48,945 nt of DNA from an uncultured Flammeovirgaceae bacterium (GTDB lineage: Bacteria; Bacteroidota; Bacteroidia; Cytophagales; MED-G16), in contig CAJXDN010000009.1 of assembly GCA_913052485.1 (NCBI GenBank), forward strand, positions 1 through 48,945. The letters run 5' to 3'. The position numbers and the translations under genes were made by a program. Positions 30,489 to 39,706 of this stretch are shown here, one piece after another; position 1 is the first letter of the stretch; every line of letters starts with the position of its first letter. The notes below the pieces were generated by a model. It saw only the letters and a program-made list of their open reading frames with translations. It was not told the DNA's origin and searched no databases.

Positions 30489-31643
30489 TCTTATTTTAGA
30501 TAAACTAATAAAGTTTACAGATAATCTTAGGGCGATTCCTAAAATGAAAAATAATAAAATCTCATTTAAATTTTGTGGGATCCAGTTCCACAAAATCAGA
30601 AGGGAAAATAAGAGCACGCTATATAAAAACATATACCATTTTACTAGGCTAGAGTTAGGATTCACTAAAATCAAAATAGAAATAATAATGTTTAAGGGCA
30701 TGGCCCAAACTATATTAAAATTATATGAGGATAAATGGTCTGTAAAAAACCACAAATAGACTAAAAGGCATCCTATTATTCCAGAAACCATTAAGTAAAT
30801 AGAATCAAAAACAAAATATTTAATTCCATACTTAACCTGTCTAAATGATAGATAGATAGAGATTATAAAAAAAATCAGAAAAATATAATGAGGGCCCAAA
30901 GAGTAACTTTGAAAATCCTCTTTTTGTAAATTAATAATATTTGTTTTTGATACAATATTTTTATCCCCATCCCTAACAGCATTTTCTATCCCTTTAAATA
31001 AATAATCTGGAAGAAACATCTCCTCATCGAAAGAGACATCATAGTCGATTTCAGGTCCAAGACAAATATCGATTCCTAAATCTCCCCATTTATTTTTTTC
31101 TAAATATAAATCCATTAATTGACGAAAGGACTTTTTTTCTGGTTCAGATGTAAAGCTTAAACTTTCACCATATACATTATCAAGAACATCTCTAATTTTA
31201 GTTGCACAATTATCAAAGACGTAATTATATAAGTATGTTCTATTTTCAGGCCTTATATTCTGCTCCAAAATATTATATAATAAAATCTTCTCGGATTCAT
31301 TAAGGTCAAGTACTTGCTCCTTAATATACCTATCCTCATTAATATAGTATTTTTCAGCAGTCCTGTAGTCATATTTAGCAACCATATAAAGGAGTTTACC
31401 ATTTAAAAAGTTCACATAAAAATTTGGTTGATTAAAATCAAATATTCCATAATTATAAAAATGATCTATATTATTTTTTTTATCTATATACCTAATTCCA
31501 CTATGACCAAACGCGCTATATAATTCAGATTCATATGGCCCAATAGTTACTACAGAGAACATTATCTCATCATCTGCTTTAAGGGAAAAAGAAAAAACAA
31601 ATGATAAAATAATTATAAATATTCTTTTATTTTTTTTTACCAT
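30483..31643 (-). CDS. DUF4105 (Lnb N-terminal periplasmic domain-like) membrane protein
   Basis: A 386-residue protein with a signal peptide (about residues 1-23), a periplasmic domain and a C-terminal half with about four to five transmembrane helices (from about 245 onward). The domain shows VTIGPYESELYSAFGHSGIRY near 32-52, IDHFYNYGIFDFNQPNFY near 57-74 and YNYVFDNCATKIRDVLD near 139-155. The His of FGHSG and Cys of DNCAT form the likely active pair of the DUF4105/Lnb papain-like fold. Lnb-type proteins act in lipoprotein acyl transfer in some bacteria; the role here is inferred. It overlaps rsmI by 17 bases. Confidence 0.78.
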   Translation of the reverse strand: MVKKNKRIFIIILSFVFSFSLKADDEIMFSVVTIGPYESELYSAFGHSGIRYIDKKNNIDHFYNYGIFDFNQPNFYVNFLNGKLLYMVAKYDYRTAEKYYINEDRYIKEQVLDLNESEKILLYNILEQNIRPENRTYLYNYVFDNCATKIRDVLDNVYGESLSFTSEPEKKSFRQLMDLYLEKNKWGDLGIDICLGPEIDYDVSFDEEMFLPDYLFKGIENAVRDGDKNIVSKTNIINLQKEDFQSYSLGPHYIFLIFFIISIYLSFRQVKYGIKYFVFDSIYLMVSGIIGCLLVYLWFFTDHLSSYNFNIVWAMPLNIIISILILVNPNSSLVKWYMFLYSVLLFSLLILWNWIPQNLNEILLFFILGIALRLSVNFISLSKIRL

Positions 31644-32307
31644 CTATAACTATTACAAACTCACCTTTAACATTTTTATTTTCAAATTTATCATATAGTT
31701 CTTTTAGAGTACCCCTAATATTTTCTTGATATATTTTAGATAATTCTCTTGAGATCGAAGCATTTCTATGCTCTCCAAAAAAACTAATTAAGTCATTTAA
31801 TAACCTCAAGATTCTCTTTGGAGATTCATAAATAACAATGGATCTTTTTTCTTCTACTAAATTTTTAATTCTTTTATTTCGCCCTTTTTTTGAAGGAAGA
31901 AATCCCTCAAAAACAAATCTATCTGATGAAAGACCTGAATTAACAATCGCAGGAATCAGAGCAGTTGCTCCAGGCAAGCAATTAATTTCAATATTATTTT
32001 TAATAGACTCTCTAACTATTAAAAAGCCTGGATCAGAAATTGATGGTGTTCCGGCATCAGTTATTAATGAAACTATCTTCCCATCAAGAATTTTATTAAT
32101 ATGTTTTTTTACAGTCTTATGCTCGTTGAAGGCGTGAAAGGATACCAACGGTACATCAATATTATATTTTATTAATAATTTCTTTGATACTCTAGTATCT
32201 TCACAAAGAATATAATCAGATTTCTTTAGTATTTCTACTGCTCTGAATGTTATATCTTCTAGATTTCCTATAGGGGTTGGAATAATATTTATAACATTAT
32301 TATTCAT
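31627..32307 (-). CDS. rsmI: 16S rRNA (cytidine1402-2'-O)-methyltransferase
   Basis: A 226-residue tetrapyrrole-methylase-fold enzyme. IIPTPIGNLEDITFRAVEIL is at residues 8-27, CEDTRVSKKLL near 35-45, SLITDAGTPSISDPG near 80-94, NCLPGATALIPA near 105-116 and FEGFLP near 131-136. These are diagnostic of RsmI, which 2'-O-methylates C1402 in the ribosomal decoding centre using S-adenosylmethionine. Length is shorter than E. coli RsmI (286) because the C-terminal extension is absent, as in some other bacteria. It shares an ATGA overlap with the upstream pterin dehydratase gene. Confidence 0.93.
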   Translation of the reverse strand: MNNNVINIIPTPIGNLEDITFRAVEILKKSDYILCEDTRVSKKLLIKYNIDVPLVSFHAFNEHKTVKKHINKILDGKIVSLITDAGTPSISDPGFLIVRESIKNNIEINCLPGATALIPAIVNSGLSSDRFVFEGFLPSKKGRNKRIKNLVEEKRSIVIYESPKRILRLLNDLISFFGEHRNASISRELSKIYQENIRGTLKELYDKFENKNVKGEFVIVIDGKKK

Positions 32308-32534
32308 AAAATATCATCAATTTTTTTTGCTAAATCATAATCTTTATCAGTTATTACAGAGCCTTGATCATGAGTGCATAAAGAAATTATAACTTTATTA
32401 TAGACATTATATATTTCAGGATGATGATTATATTTTTCAGAAACCACAGCTATACGATTAATGAAGGAGATAGCTTCATTGAAATCTTTGAACTTAAATT
32501 CTCTTTTTAATTTGTTGTCTGATTCTATCCACAT
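32304..32534 (-). CDS. 4a-hydroxytetrahydrobiopterin (pterin-4a-carbinolamine) dehydratase
   Basis: A 76-residue protein with the PCD motif EKYNHHPEIYNVYN at residues 33-46, then VIISLCTHDQGSVITDKDYDLAKKID, matching [EDKH]-x3-H-H-P-x-x-x-x-x-Y-x9-H-x-x-G-x-T-x-x-D. It is short because it begins close to the domain. PCD dehydrates 4a-hydroxytetrahydropterin for aromatic amino acid hydroxylases, or serves molybdopterin-related roles; no hydroxylase is in this window. It lies 2 bases after the DUF493 gene and overlaps rsmI by 4. Confidence 0.88.
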   Translation of the reverse strand: MWIESDNKLKREFKFKDFNEAISFINRIAVVSEKYNHHPEIYNVYNKVIISLCTHDQGSVITDKDYDLAKKIDDIL

Positions 32535-32536
32535 AA

Positions 32537-32794
32537 TTATAATGAAATAACTCCATCAATTCTTGAAGCTTTTTCATAAATATAAAGTATTTCAGAAGAA
32601 TTTTTCATAACTGAGGTTAGAGTTAAAGATGTGTATTTTCCATTTCTAGATTTCTTTTCTGAACATTTCGCCTCAGGAAGTAGATCTATTATTTTATTCT
32701 TTAATACTGAAGCTACTATAAATTTGAAATTATAAGTTGCAGGAAAGTTATATTCCTCATCCAGAGATTTTTTAAAACTTTCTGAACCCTTCAT
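32537..32794 (-). CDS. DUF493 (YbeD-like) protein
   Basis: An 85-residue ACT-like small protein. FPATYNFKFIVASVLKNKIIDLL near residues 17-39 and KYTSLTLTSVMKNSSEILYIYEKASRIDGVISL at the end fit the DUF493/YbeD pattern (FP..y.fKviG....., Y.s.t......s.e.l..iy..l...pgV...). The family has a regulatory, ferredoxin-like fold of uncertain role. It sits 3 bases from the SurA-type foldase gene and 2 from the PCD gene in the long minus-strand operon. Confidence 0.75.
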   Translation of the reverse strand: MKGSESFKKSLDEEYNFPATYNFKFIVASVLKNKIIDLLPEAKCSEKKSRNGKYTSLTLTSVMKNSSEILYIYEKASRIDGVISL

Positions 32795-32797
32795 TAA

Positions 32798-34888
32798 CTA
32801 GAAGAATTTGTACCTTAAATCTTCTATATTGGAAAATTCTTTTATAGCCTTATCAATCTTAAGGGATGAGGTGAATTTATTTGCTTGAAGTATTGCTGTA
32901 CCATACTCAGAATAAGACTGTAGTGTATCAGAATTTATTAAATTATTAAGTTGGATAACAATTATGCCATCATCAATTTTAATAGGTCTTGTTAATTCTC
33001 CGTCACTCATTGAGAAAGCTACTCCTATAGCCTCTGGTGCAAATCCAACATTTGATATAGAGTTTGTATTAAAATCTAATTCTGACATATTATCTATCTC
33101 CCCAACATCATATAAACTTTTCAAATCATCTAGATTATTGTAATCTGTAAATAATTCAGCAAAATACTCAAACTTTTTTTGATCAATAATGCTCTTTCTA
33201 ACTGAAACCTCAACATCCTCAAGTCTTTTCGTACCCTCCTTTTTAATATCACTCAAGAGGGAAACAACATAGCCGCTATTTAATTCAATTACGTCAGAAA
33301 TGTCATCTATATCTCTTTGATCGTCATACGCCCAGAGAACTACACTCCTAGCATCTAAAACACTTGAAATTGCTGATGAGTTTTTATCAATATTTTCTAC
33401 ATTTATAACCGAATAATTTTTTTTCTCTGCTAAAATTTCAAAAGACTCATTTGAAGTCTGAGCCTCAATCTTAAACATCTCAGCATTTCTATAAGTATTA
33501 TTTCTCGTATTGTCACTAGGTATAATTTCTTTGAAGATCGAGGTTACAACATATGACCTCTTAGTTTTTGGTTGCATCACGTAAATAAGGTGAAACCCAA
33601 AATCTGACTCAACAATCCTAGGTATTAGACCTGCCCTAGTTCTTGAGAAAACCGCATCTTGAAAAGGTTTGACCATCATATTGTCCTCAAACCATCCTAA
33701 ATCACCACCTGAGGAAGCAGATCCGTCCTCACTGTAAGTCCTAGCTGTCTCATCGAAGTCACTTCCATTCCTTAATAAAGATAAAATTCTTTGAGCTTCT
33801 GATCGCACTTCTTGTTTATTACCATCATTAAATTTTAGTAGGATATGTTTTGCTCTAGCCTTAAAATTTTCATCATTGATAACATCTGATAACTTATAAA
33901 TCATTATACCTCCATTACTGTAAACTATATCAGAAATGTAGCCTACATCTTTACCAACAAGTTCAATAGGCAATTCATCAACATTATACTTTCTGTATGG
34001 GTTAAAACCATCTGAATTTAATAATGCGAATGTTGAATCGTTTATTTCACCATTATCTAAACTCGACCTGATATTGTTAATTTCAGAAACTACAAAAGTT
34101 GAATCATCTGCAGACGGTGATAATGGAAAGAAAATAAAATCCATTGATCGAGATTCTTCTTGTTTATAATCATTCTTATTTTTTCTTAAGAAGTTATTCA
34201 TCTCACTTGAAGAAATTTTAAATAAAGAATCAGGAACTTTATAAAAAGGAAGATAGTAATAAGATATATCTACAGTATTTGAAGTATTGAAATATTCATT
34301 CTCAGACTGAAGAGAGTTTACAAAAGTTGTATGGCTAATTAAATTATCATACTTTGTTCTTAACCTCATCGGTTTTAAGTTCGCCTCAAATGAAAACCAG
34401 GCCTGCTGCTGATTTACAGGTTGACTAGACAAATTTTGGAGGTATCCAATGACATTATCGACACTGAATGATCCTGTATTTGGATCAGTAAAAGCTTGTA
34501 ATATCATAGGGTGAATGTTATCGCCCTGCACCATATCGACAGACTCTCTGTCTGTTACAGATATCCCAAGTTTATTATATTCTTGATTATAACTAATATC
34601 ATTAATTAATTTTTCCCAAGCTTGATCTCTAATACTTATCATTTCCTGTGAGTTTGGGGACCTGCCATTATTCAGTGAAAAATTATATGATAGCTGTTCA
34701 AATACTGAATTAAATCTAATCAAGTCAATTTCTTCACCACTTATCTCTCCAACAACGTTCTGATTTTGATTACCAATTGTTGAGCCAGGACCTAAGATAT
34801 CTCCTAGGACGAAGGCTGCAATAGAAAATCCTACTACTACTACTAGGAACTTTCCCATTTTATCTCTTAAAGTACTAATAATTGCCAT
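32798..34888 (-). CDS. PpiD/SurA-type periplasmic peptidyl-prolyl isomerase
   Basis: A 696-residue membrane-anchored chaperone. It has an N-terminal helix (about residues 12-31), then a SurA_N/PpiD-N-like helical region containing VVGEISGEEIDLIRFN near 45-60. A parvulin domain follows near 340-445 (ARAKHILLKFNDG, EDGSASSGGDLGWFEDNMMVKPFQDAVF, VESDFGFHLIYV). A second, degenerate module lies near 590-690. It helps outer-membrane and exported proteins fold. Its place in an operon with LptC and a predicted outer-membrane protein fits envelope biogenesis. Overall length matches Bacteroidota PpiD (about 700). Confidence 0.9.
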   Translation of the reverse strand: MAIISTLRDKMGKFLVVVVGFSIAAFVLGDILGPGSTIGNQNQNVVGEISGEEIDLIRFNSVFEQLSYNFSLNNGRSPNSQEMISIRDQAWEKLINDISYNQEYNKLGISVTDRESVDMVQGDNIHPMILQAFTDPNTGSFSVDNVIGYLQNLSSQPVNQQQAWFSFEANLKPMRLRTKYDNLISHTTFVNSLQSENEYFNTSNTVDISYYYLPFYKVPDSLFKISSSEMNNFLRKNKNDYKQEESRSMDFIFFPLSPSADDSTFVVSEINNIRSSLDNGEINDSTFALLNSDGFNPYRKYNVDELPIELVGKDVGYISDIVYSNGGIMIYKLSDVINDENFKARAKHILLKFNDGNKQEVRSEAQRILSLLRNGSDFDETARTYSEDGSASSGGDLGWFEDNMMVKPFQDAVFSRTRAGLIPRIVESDFGFHLIYVMQPKTKRSYVVTSIFKEIIPSDNTRNNTYRNAEMFKIEAQTSNESFEILAEKKNYSVINVENIDKNSSAISSVLDARSVVLWAYDDQRDIDDISDVIELNSGYVVSLLSDIKKEGTKRLEDVEVSVRKSIIDQKKFEYFAELFTDYNNLDDLKSLYDVGEIDNMSELDFNTNSISNVGFAPEAIGVAFSMSDGELTRPIKIDDGIIVIQLNNLINSDTLQSYSEYGTAILQANKFTSSLKIDKAIKEFSNIEDLRYKFF

Positions 34889-34905
34889 ATGATATTATTG
34901 GATGC

Positions 34906-34913
34906 CAAAATTA
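34906..34913 (-). promoter_or_regulatory. Putative -7 element TAATTTTG for the foldase gene
   Basis: TAATTTTG on the minus strand ends 17 bases before the foldase ATG (34888), in the 88-base gap after the 48-residue gene. No TTG lies at the standard spacing, so it is a partial match; it may give the foldase group a promoter inside the larger operon. Confidence 0.35.
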
Positions 34914-34976
34914 AATTTTTTATTATTAAATATTTACTTTCTTCATAAAAAAAAGATAAATGACAACTTAGCTTAT

Positions 34977-35123
34977 TTACCTCATTAATTTATATATAAA
35001 AAAAAGAGCAAAACAAATCATAAAAACAGAATATGATTCTAAATAGCTTGCAACTATTGCTATATATGATGCATATGTTAATAGCATTATAGAGCTAATA
35101 AGAACCAAATACTTAATTTTCAT
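34977..35123 (-). CDS. 48-residue membrane peptide between lptC and the foldase gene
   Basis: A short frame from ATG at 35123-35121 to TAA at 34979-34977 encodes 48 residues: MKIKYLVLISSI, then two hydrophobic stretches (about 5-26 and 31-43) around a small YLESYS turn, and a basic KLMR end. It overlaps the lptC-like 3' end by 11 bases, like other translationally coupled pairs here. It fills an otherwise empty 224-base gap between genes on the same strand. Basic ends flanking a hydrophobic core suggest a real two-helix membrane peptide, but conservation is untested. Confidence 0.5.
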   Translation of the reverse strand: MKIKYLVLISSIMLLTYASYIAIVASYLESYSVFMICFALFFIYKLMR

Positions 35124-35637
35124 CAACTTCAATTATTCCTGATGGTTTTAAAATTTCGTAATCAGAAAAATCTTGATTTGAAATCATGCCCTCACCCTTA
35201 TGTAACTCGTTTCCTGTCTTTATTGTGACAAACTTTTCAGAGACAAACTTTTCTTCATTTGGATACCAGAATAACTCCTCTGTTCTCAACTCATCATTTG
35301 TTGTGTAATTTAGGACAACTACATTTCCAGTTGCTTTATAAAAATTTTCATTCTCGAATTTAATAACAAAATTAGCTTTAAATGATGCTGATATAGAGTC
35401 AGAATCTTTTGAAAAAATATCCATAGATAAACCTATAGGATACTGCTCTTCTCCCGACTCAAAAACTTGATAAATATCAGACTTTAATCTAAACTTGGCT
35501 TTTGCTGAATCTGAAAAAAGTGTATTTAAATCCTTAATTTCCATTATTGGACCATCATATAAATCAAGGTCTTGTGTTTTATTAACAGTAGAACAAGAGA
35601 AATACAGGAAAGCTAATATTATGAGAAAATAAGGCAT
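35113..35637 (-). CDS. lptC: LptC-family lipopolysaccharide export lipoprotein
   Basis: A 174-residue protein with a lipobox at Cys15 (FLYFSC). A beta-rich OstA/LptC body carries LYDGPIMEIKDLNTLFSDSAKAKFRL near residues 26-51 (Bacteroidota LptC P...d....sDsg....l.....), YPIGLSMDIFSKDSDS, FYKATGNVVVLNYTTNDELRTEELFWYP near 99-126 and EKFVTIKTGNELHKGEGMISNQDFSDYEI at the end. It bridges LPS from the inner-membrane exporter to LptA. Its ATG overlaps the stop of the coiled-coil gene by one base (TAATG). Confidence 0.82.
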   Translation of the reverse strand: MPYFLIILAFLYFSCSTVNKTQDLDLYDGPIMEIKDLNTLFSDSAKAKFRLKSDIYQVFESGEEQYPIGLSMDIFSKDSDSISASFKANFVIKFENENFYKATGNVVVLNYTTNDELRTEELFWYPNEEKFVSEKFVTIKTGNELHKGEGMISNQDFSDYEILKPSGIIEVDEN

Positions 35638-36980
35638 TAATCATTTTCATTTTTCTCGAGAAGCTCTCTCAGATCTTTAACTATCTGTCTTATCTCGTTT
35701 TGATCTTTCATCAGCTCAACTATGTAATATTTTAACTCAGATAACCCAGCAGAATTATCAATTACCCCTTCAGGAGCCGAATTAATTTTTTCCATGACGG
35801 CAGGATCTATTGTGCCTCTTGAATTTGTAGAAAGATTTGCAATCTCTTCTTTTATTTCCTTCAAATCATTTTGTACAGAATTATTCTCAATCTTTTCTGC
35901 AAGCTCTTGATAGGTTTCAACAATTTCTTCCAAATAAGTCTCATCAAGAGTCGTAACATTAGAATTATTTTTTTCCATTGCCTTAGATAAATCTTTCAAC
36001 TCTCTGGAAAGATTATTATCTGGTTTACCTGGACTCCTCTTATAATTATTCAATATCTCCTTGGATAAATCCTTTATGTCTTGAATTTCTTTAGAGGTAA
36101 ATAATTTAAAATCCTCTAACTCTTTCTTTGTCTCATTTTTGAAAGTATTAAACTCAGACCTAGTATCAACTAATGCTGTATTAGCTAATAGTTGTAATGA
36201 AAAATTTCTTAAGTCATTAACATCACTCTTAAGATCACCAATATAATACACTAAACTATCAGAATTTAGTGACTCTGTTTTTTGCTCATCCCTTTTCTGC
36301 AGATTAACATTTGCTAAGGTGACTTGTCTCAACAGCTCTGTGGCTATGTCAAGATTTTTTTTCAGTTCTATCACCTCCTCAGAATCTGAAGGATTAGGAA
36401 CAGTATTATCACTATTCAATCCCTTCTCATCAATTAGGGAAGAAATTTTATTGAGGAACTCTTCTTCATCTAAAGTACTACCCTCCTCTGATAATTGAGA
36501 TGAGATCTGTTCTGATAAAACAGAAAGATCATCTTGAAGCTCAGAAAATTGGCTTGAAACCTTTGATATATCTCTACCTAATGACTCTAAATCTTCATTA
36601 TATATATTTGTATTGTCTTGAAGGTCTGCAACAAAGTCAACATTTGTTGCTAAAATTCCCCTGTCATCTGATGATAATGCTTTAGAAACTGAGCTCAATG
36701 CACCAATCATAACTGAAAGAATAATAGATACAACAGACAACTGGAAGGAAAAATGAGCAAAGTTTTTATTTTTCTTCTTGAAAATTAAAAACCAATATGA
36801 CAGCGCCAAAATACCAAATATGAATAATCCAACAACAATATGGAATATATAATTTGAATAAAGTGGAATTAGAAAATCTTGTATGACAAAAGCAATTCCT
36901 GCATTTAGAGCTAGATTTTTTCCAAAAAGCCTGAGAACAGGTACGCTAGATATAAACTGATCTAAACTAAAATTTTTCAT
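35637..36980 (-). CDS. Membrane-anchored coiled-coil protein of unknown function
   Basis: A 447-residue protein with three N-terminal transmembrane helices (about 20-40, 44-67, 77-97). A long soluble region of about 340 residues follows, dominated by heptad-like Leu/Ile spacing and rich in Glu, Asp, Ser, Lys and Asn (for example QFSELQDDLSVLSEQI and LKEIKEEIANLS). I see no kinase, methyl-accepting or catalytic motif. The long coiled coil suggests a scaffold or spacer. It sits in the operon between a TPR lipoprotein-like gene and lptC with TAATG coupling on both sides, so it is probably part of envelope assembly. Confidence 0.72.
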   Translation of the reverse strand: MKNFSLDQFISSVPVLRLFGKNLALNAGIAFVIQDFLIPLYSNYIFHIVVGLFIFGILALSYWFLIFKKKNKNFAHFSFQLSVVSIILSVMIGALSSVSKALSSDDRGILATNVDFVADLQDNTNIYNEDLESLGRDISKVSSQFSELQDDLSVLSEQISSQLSEEGSTLDEEEFLNKISSLIDEKGLNSDNTVPNPSDSEEVIELKKNLDIATELLRQVTLANVNLQKRDEQKTESLNSDSLVYYIGDLKSDVNDLRNFSLQLLANTALVDTRSEFNTFKNETKKELEDFKLFTSKEIQDIKDLSKEILNNYKRSPGKPDNNLSRELKDLSKAMEKNNSNVTTLDETYLEEIVETYQELAEKIENNSVQNDLKEIKEEIANLSTNSRGTIDPAVMEKINSAPEGVIDNSAGLSELKYYIVELMKDQNEIRQIVKDLRELLEKNEND

Positions 36981-38347
36981 TACCTTTTATTCAGAGTCAC
37001 AGTCTCATTTACCCAACATCCGGTATTAAGAGTTTCACCAACCTCCATATTCTCATTAAAAATTTCCTCCATAGAGGGAAATTGATCTTTAGCTTGATTA
37101 GCCTGTGAAGTAAGTCCTCCACTTTTAAATATATTATAAGCAGCAATAAATACTAATCTATCTTGAACTCTACTTTTACCTTCTCTACAATCTTCATATG
37201 AAGACATATATAAATTACCAATTAACTTGTAAGCATCAGAATTTGATGAGTTAAGAGAGATAGACTTTCTAGCATTATTTCTAGATTTAGTTTTATTTCC
37301 AATAACTTGATAAACTTGAGCCTTTCTCAAGAACATTTCAGACTTCTGTGTATTATCCTCAGTTGACTCAATTGCAGCATCGGAGTACTCTAGAGCACTT
37401 TCATAATTCTTAACAGACAGCTCTCTACTTGATATAAATTTTGCAACTGCAAAATCTTTCTCATTAGTAAACATTATTTTTGCTGCCTCCAGAGCTATCT
37501 CTGAGGAAGTACATTTGCCTGTAATACTCAACTGAAAAATTTTCTTAGCTAAGTTCACAACTTCGTCAGAGTAAGTTACATCAACTGGTGTCAATGTTTC
37601 ATAGTCCGTTTGTACAATTTCATCTTCTGGTTCTGCTGAGAGCTCTAAAAGTTTAGGGCCAAGCGTATTCTCAACAAAATTACAGTCTACTGTTATAGTA
37701 GCTGTTAATAGCTTATCTAGGTTATCTTGATATTTTTTGTACCTCACCTCATTTTTAGTGTCATTAGATCTTTTGAAGGACACTGTTTTAGATATCATAT
37801 CATAAATTTCTAGAACTTCATCATCTGAGATATTTTTTGAAGTCAGTTTATGTTTTCTAACTATATCCATATATGCAACTAGGTTGCTATTACCGATCTT
37901 ATTACCATTCAACTCAAATGTATTTTTAAACATATTGAAAAGAGATTCATACTGGCTTTTATCTGACCTGTAAAAAGTATAAGCAAAAGTTACTTTCCTA
38001 TTCTTAACATAGGCTTCTCTACCAAAATTTTCAATCCTTCCATCAAACAACGATAATGCTGTGTTAATAAGTTCATTCTTAATTATGGGATCTTCTTCTT
38101 TATCAATCAAACATCTATAAATCTTGATTCCATTCTGATAAATTGACACATGGAGACCTGGTACATTTTCAATTAACCAGTCTAAATGAACTTTTGCTGC
38201 CTCACAATTTTGTTGTTTAAGATAATCTGTGTAGAGAACATTTTTCTCTTCAGCCTCTGCCTTATTTTCTGGCCAGTTCCAGCCAGGTTGAGCAAATACA
38301 TTAAACGACATAGTCAACACAAATAGTGCCAAAATTAATTTTTTCAT
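36980..38347 (-). CDS. Secreted TPR-repeat protein
   Basis: About 455 residues from ATG 38347, the start I prefer over 38365 because it yields a clean signal peptide (MKKLILALFVLTMSFNVFAQ). After a Trp-rich start, the C-terminal half carries TPR-like helices: ESALEYSDAAIESTEDNTQK, AQVYQVIGNKTKSRNNARKSI and SDAYKLIGNLYMSSYEDC near residues 320-400. Periplasmic TPR proteins of this type lie beside LptC in many Bacteroidota and are thought to support outer-membrane assembly. It is 10 bases from the upstream outer-membrane protein gene and coupled by TAATG to the coiled-coil gene. Confidence 0.78.
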   Translation of the reverse strand: MKKLILALFVLTMSFNVFAQPGWNWPENKAEAEEKNVLYTDYLKQQNCEAAKVHLDWLIENVPGLHVSIYQNGIKIYRCLIDKEEDPIIKNELINTALSLFDGRIENFGREAYVKNRKVTFAYTFYRSDKSQYESLFNMFKNTFELNGNKIGNSNLVAYMDIVRKHKLTSKNISDDEVLEIYDMISKTVSFKRSNDTKNEVRYKKYQDNLDKLLTATITVDCNFVENTLGPKLLELSAEPEDEIVQTDYETLTPVDVTYSDEVVNLAKKIFQLSITGKCTSSEIALEAAKIMFTNEKDFAVAKFISSRELSVKNYESALEYSDAAIESTEDNTQKSEMFLRKAQVYQVIGNKTKSRNNARKSISLNSSNSDAYKLIGNLYMSSYEDCREGKSRVQDRLVFIAAYNIFKSGGLTSQANQAKDQFPSMEEIFNENMEVGETLNTGCWVNETVTLNKR

Positions 38348-38357
38348 AATATTAAAA

Positions 38358-39641
38358 TTAATCAAATTTTCTCTTAATAAACCAAATATTGTTTATTGTA
38401 CTACCAATGATGAATTTCAGATAGTTTTCCTTGATAGATATCTTATTCAAATTTCCTCTTTTTCCAGCTTCAAATCCAAGATTAACTCTAGATATAGTTC
38501 CGATAGGGAGAGACAAACCAAAGGTGATAGCTGTTGTATTTAACTGATTACCGTTAATAATTAAAGGCGATTTTTTTAGTAATATTCCACCTCTGTATGT
38601 AACTCTTTGGAAAAAACTATTAACATTTTCAGCATCAGGTATAATTTCAAATCCTGTGGAAAGTTGTAATAAGTTTTTATACTGTGTATTTGAGTCATTG
38701 ATAAAACCACTACTTTCATTCCATTGTTGACTTCTTATCTCAACCCCTATTGATATTTTATCTATCACTTCATATGATACTCCAAATCCAATACTTGAGG
38801 GAATTTCAAAAGTCGAGATTTCATTATTCAATAAAGTGTCAATAACAAATACAGTTAGAGAGTTAGGAATTTTTCTTTCAAGTTGTGAAAACCTTTTTGC
38901 GTCAAGAGCATTATTAAAATCATATATAAAGCCAAATTTTAAAAATTTGTTTTCAGATATTTCTTTTCGGTAAAATAAACCTAATTGTAAAGCAAAATCA
39001 TTGAATGATGACTTTTCGAATAGGTTAGAATAAAATTGAGGTTTATTAGAAACTTTAGATGAAATATTACTCGATAAGCTTCCAAATATATATGAACCCT
39101 TAAGACCAAATGAGAAATCATCATTTAATTTAAACCCATTCGAAAAATATAATTGTGATAAACCACCAGTGCCCTCATAATCATGATTTACTAATGCTGA
39201 CGTAAAACTACCATCCACTCCTCTTACTAATTCCTCAGAATATAGTTTATAATTCATATTACTAAATGGATTAAAACCAAATGATGCAACCCACTTACCT
39301 CCCTTAAGTAGTGGAACCCCAAATCCCATATAATTAATATTTCCATTTCCTGAAATATCTTTAATTCTATTATTTACAAGTTGTCTCACATCTGAGGCAA
39401 TACCCATTTCGAGAGTAGTAAACCTATTATAAACTAGTGCAGCGGGATTTTGATTATTCAGATGCCAGTATGAGCCATTACTTATGCCAAGCCCTCCCAT
39501 TGCTAAATTATTAGAAAATGAATTATCTGAAAGCTCACCAATTGGAATCAAAGAACTAAAAGGGGTTGTAACCTGAGATAAAGATACTTTAGTTATAAAA
39601 AAAAAGTATATTAGATAAGTAGTAAAGGTAAACCTTCGCAT
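38358..39641 (-). CDS. Predicted outer-membrane beta-barrel protein
   Basis: About 427 residues from ATG 39641 (MRRFTFTTYLIYFFFITKVSLSQ gives a proper signal peptide; the longer frame from 39665 would overlap the divergent anmK leader). The mature part has SNNLAMGGLGISNGSYWHLNNQNPAA near the start. That G-G-x-G-x-x, x-x-N-P-A-A pattern is typical of FadL/PorV-like barrels of Bacteroidota. Many alternating-hydrophobic strands follow, ending ...NNIWFIKRKF. The cargo or role is unknown. It opens a minus-strand operon with TPR, coiled-coil, LptC and foldase genes. Confidence 0.75.
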   Translation of the reverse strand: MRRFTFTTYLIYFFFITKVSLSQVTTPFSSLIPIGELSDNSFSNNLAMGGLGISNGSYWHLNNQNPAALVYNRFTTLEMGIASDVRQLVNNRIKDISGNGNINYMGFGVPLLKGGKWVASFGFNPFSNMNYKLYSEELVRGVDGSFTSALVNHDYEGTGGLSQLYFSNGFKLNDDFSFGLKGSYIFGSLSSNISSKVSNKPQFYSNLFEKSSFNDFALQLGLFYRKEISENKFLKFGFIYDFNNALDAKRFSQLERKIPNSLTVFVIDTLLNNEISTFEIPSSIGFGVSYEVIDKISIGVEIRSQQWNESSGFINDSNTQYKNLLQLSTGFEIIPDAENVNSFFQRVTYRGGILLKKSPLIINGNQLNTTAITFGLSLPIGTISRVNLGFEAGKRGNLNKISIKENYLKFIIGSTINNIWFIKRKFD

Positions 39642-39706
39642 AGTGAATGAGTTATTCAAATGCAAAGATGCATCCTTTAAATCATAAAAAAAAAATAAAT
39701 TTTAGC

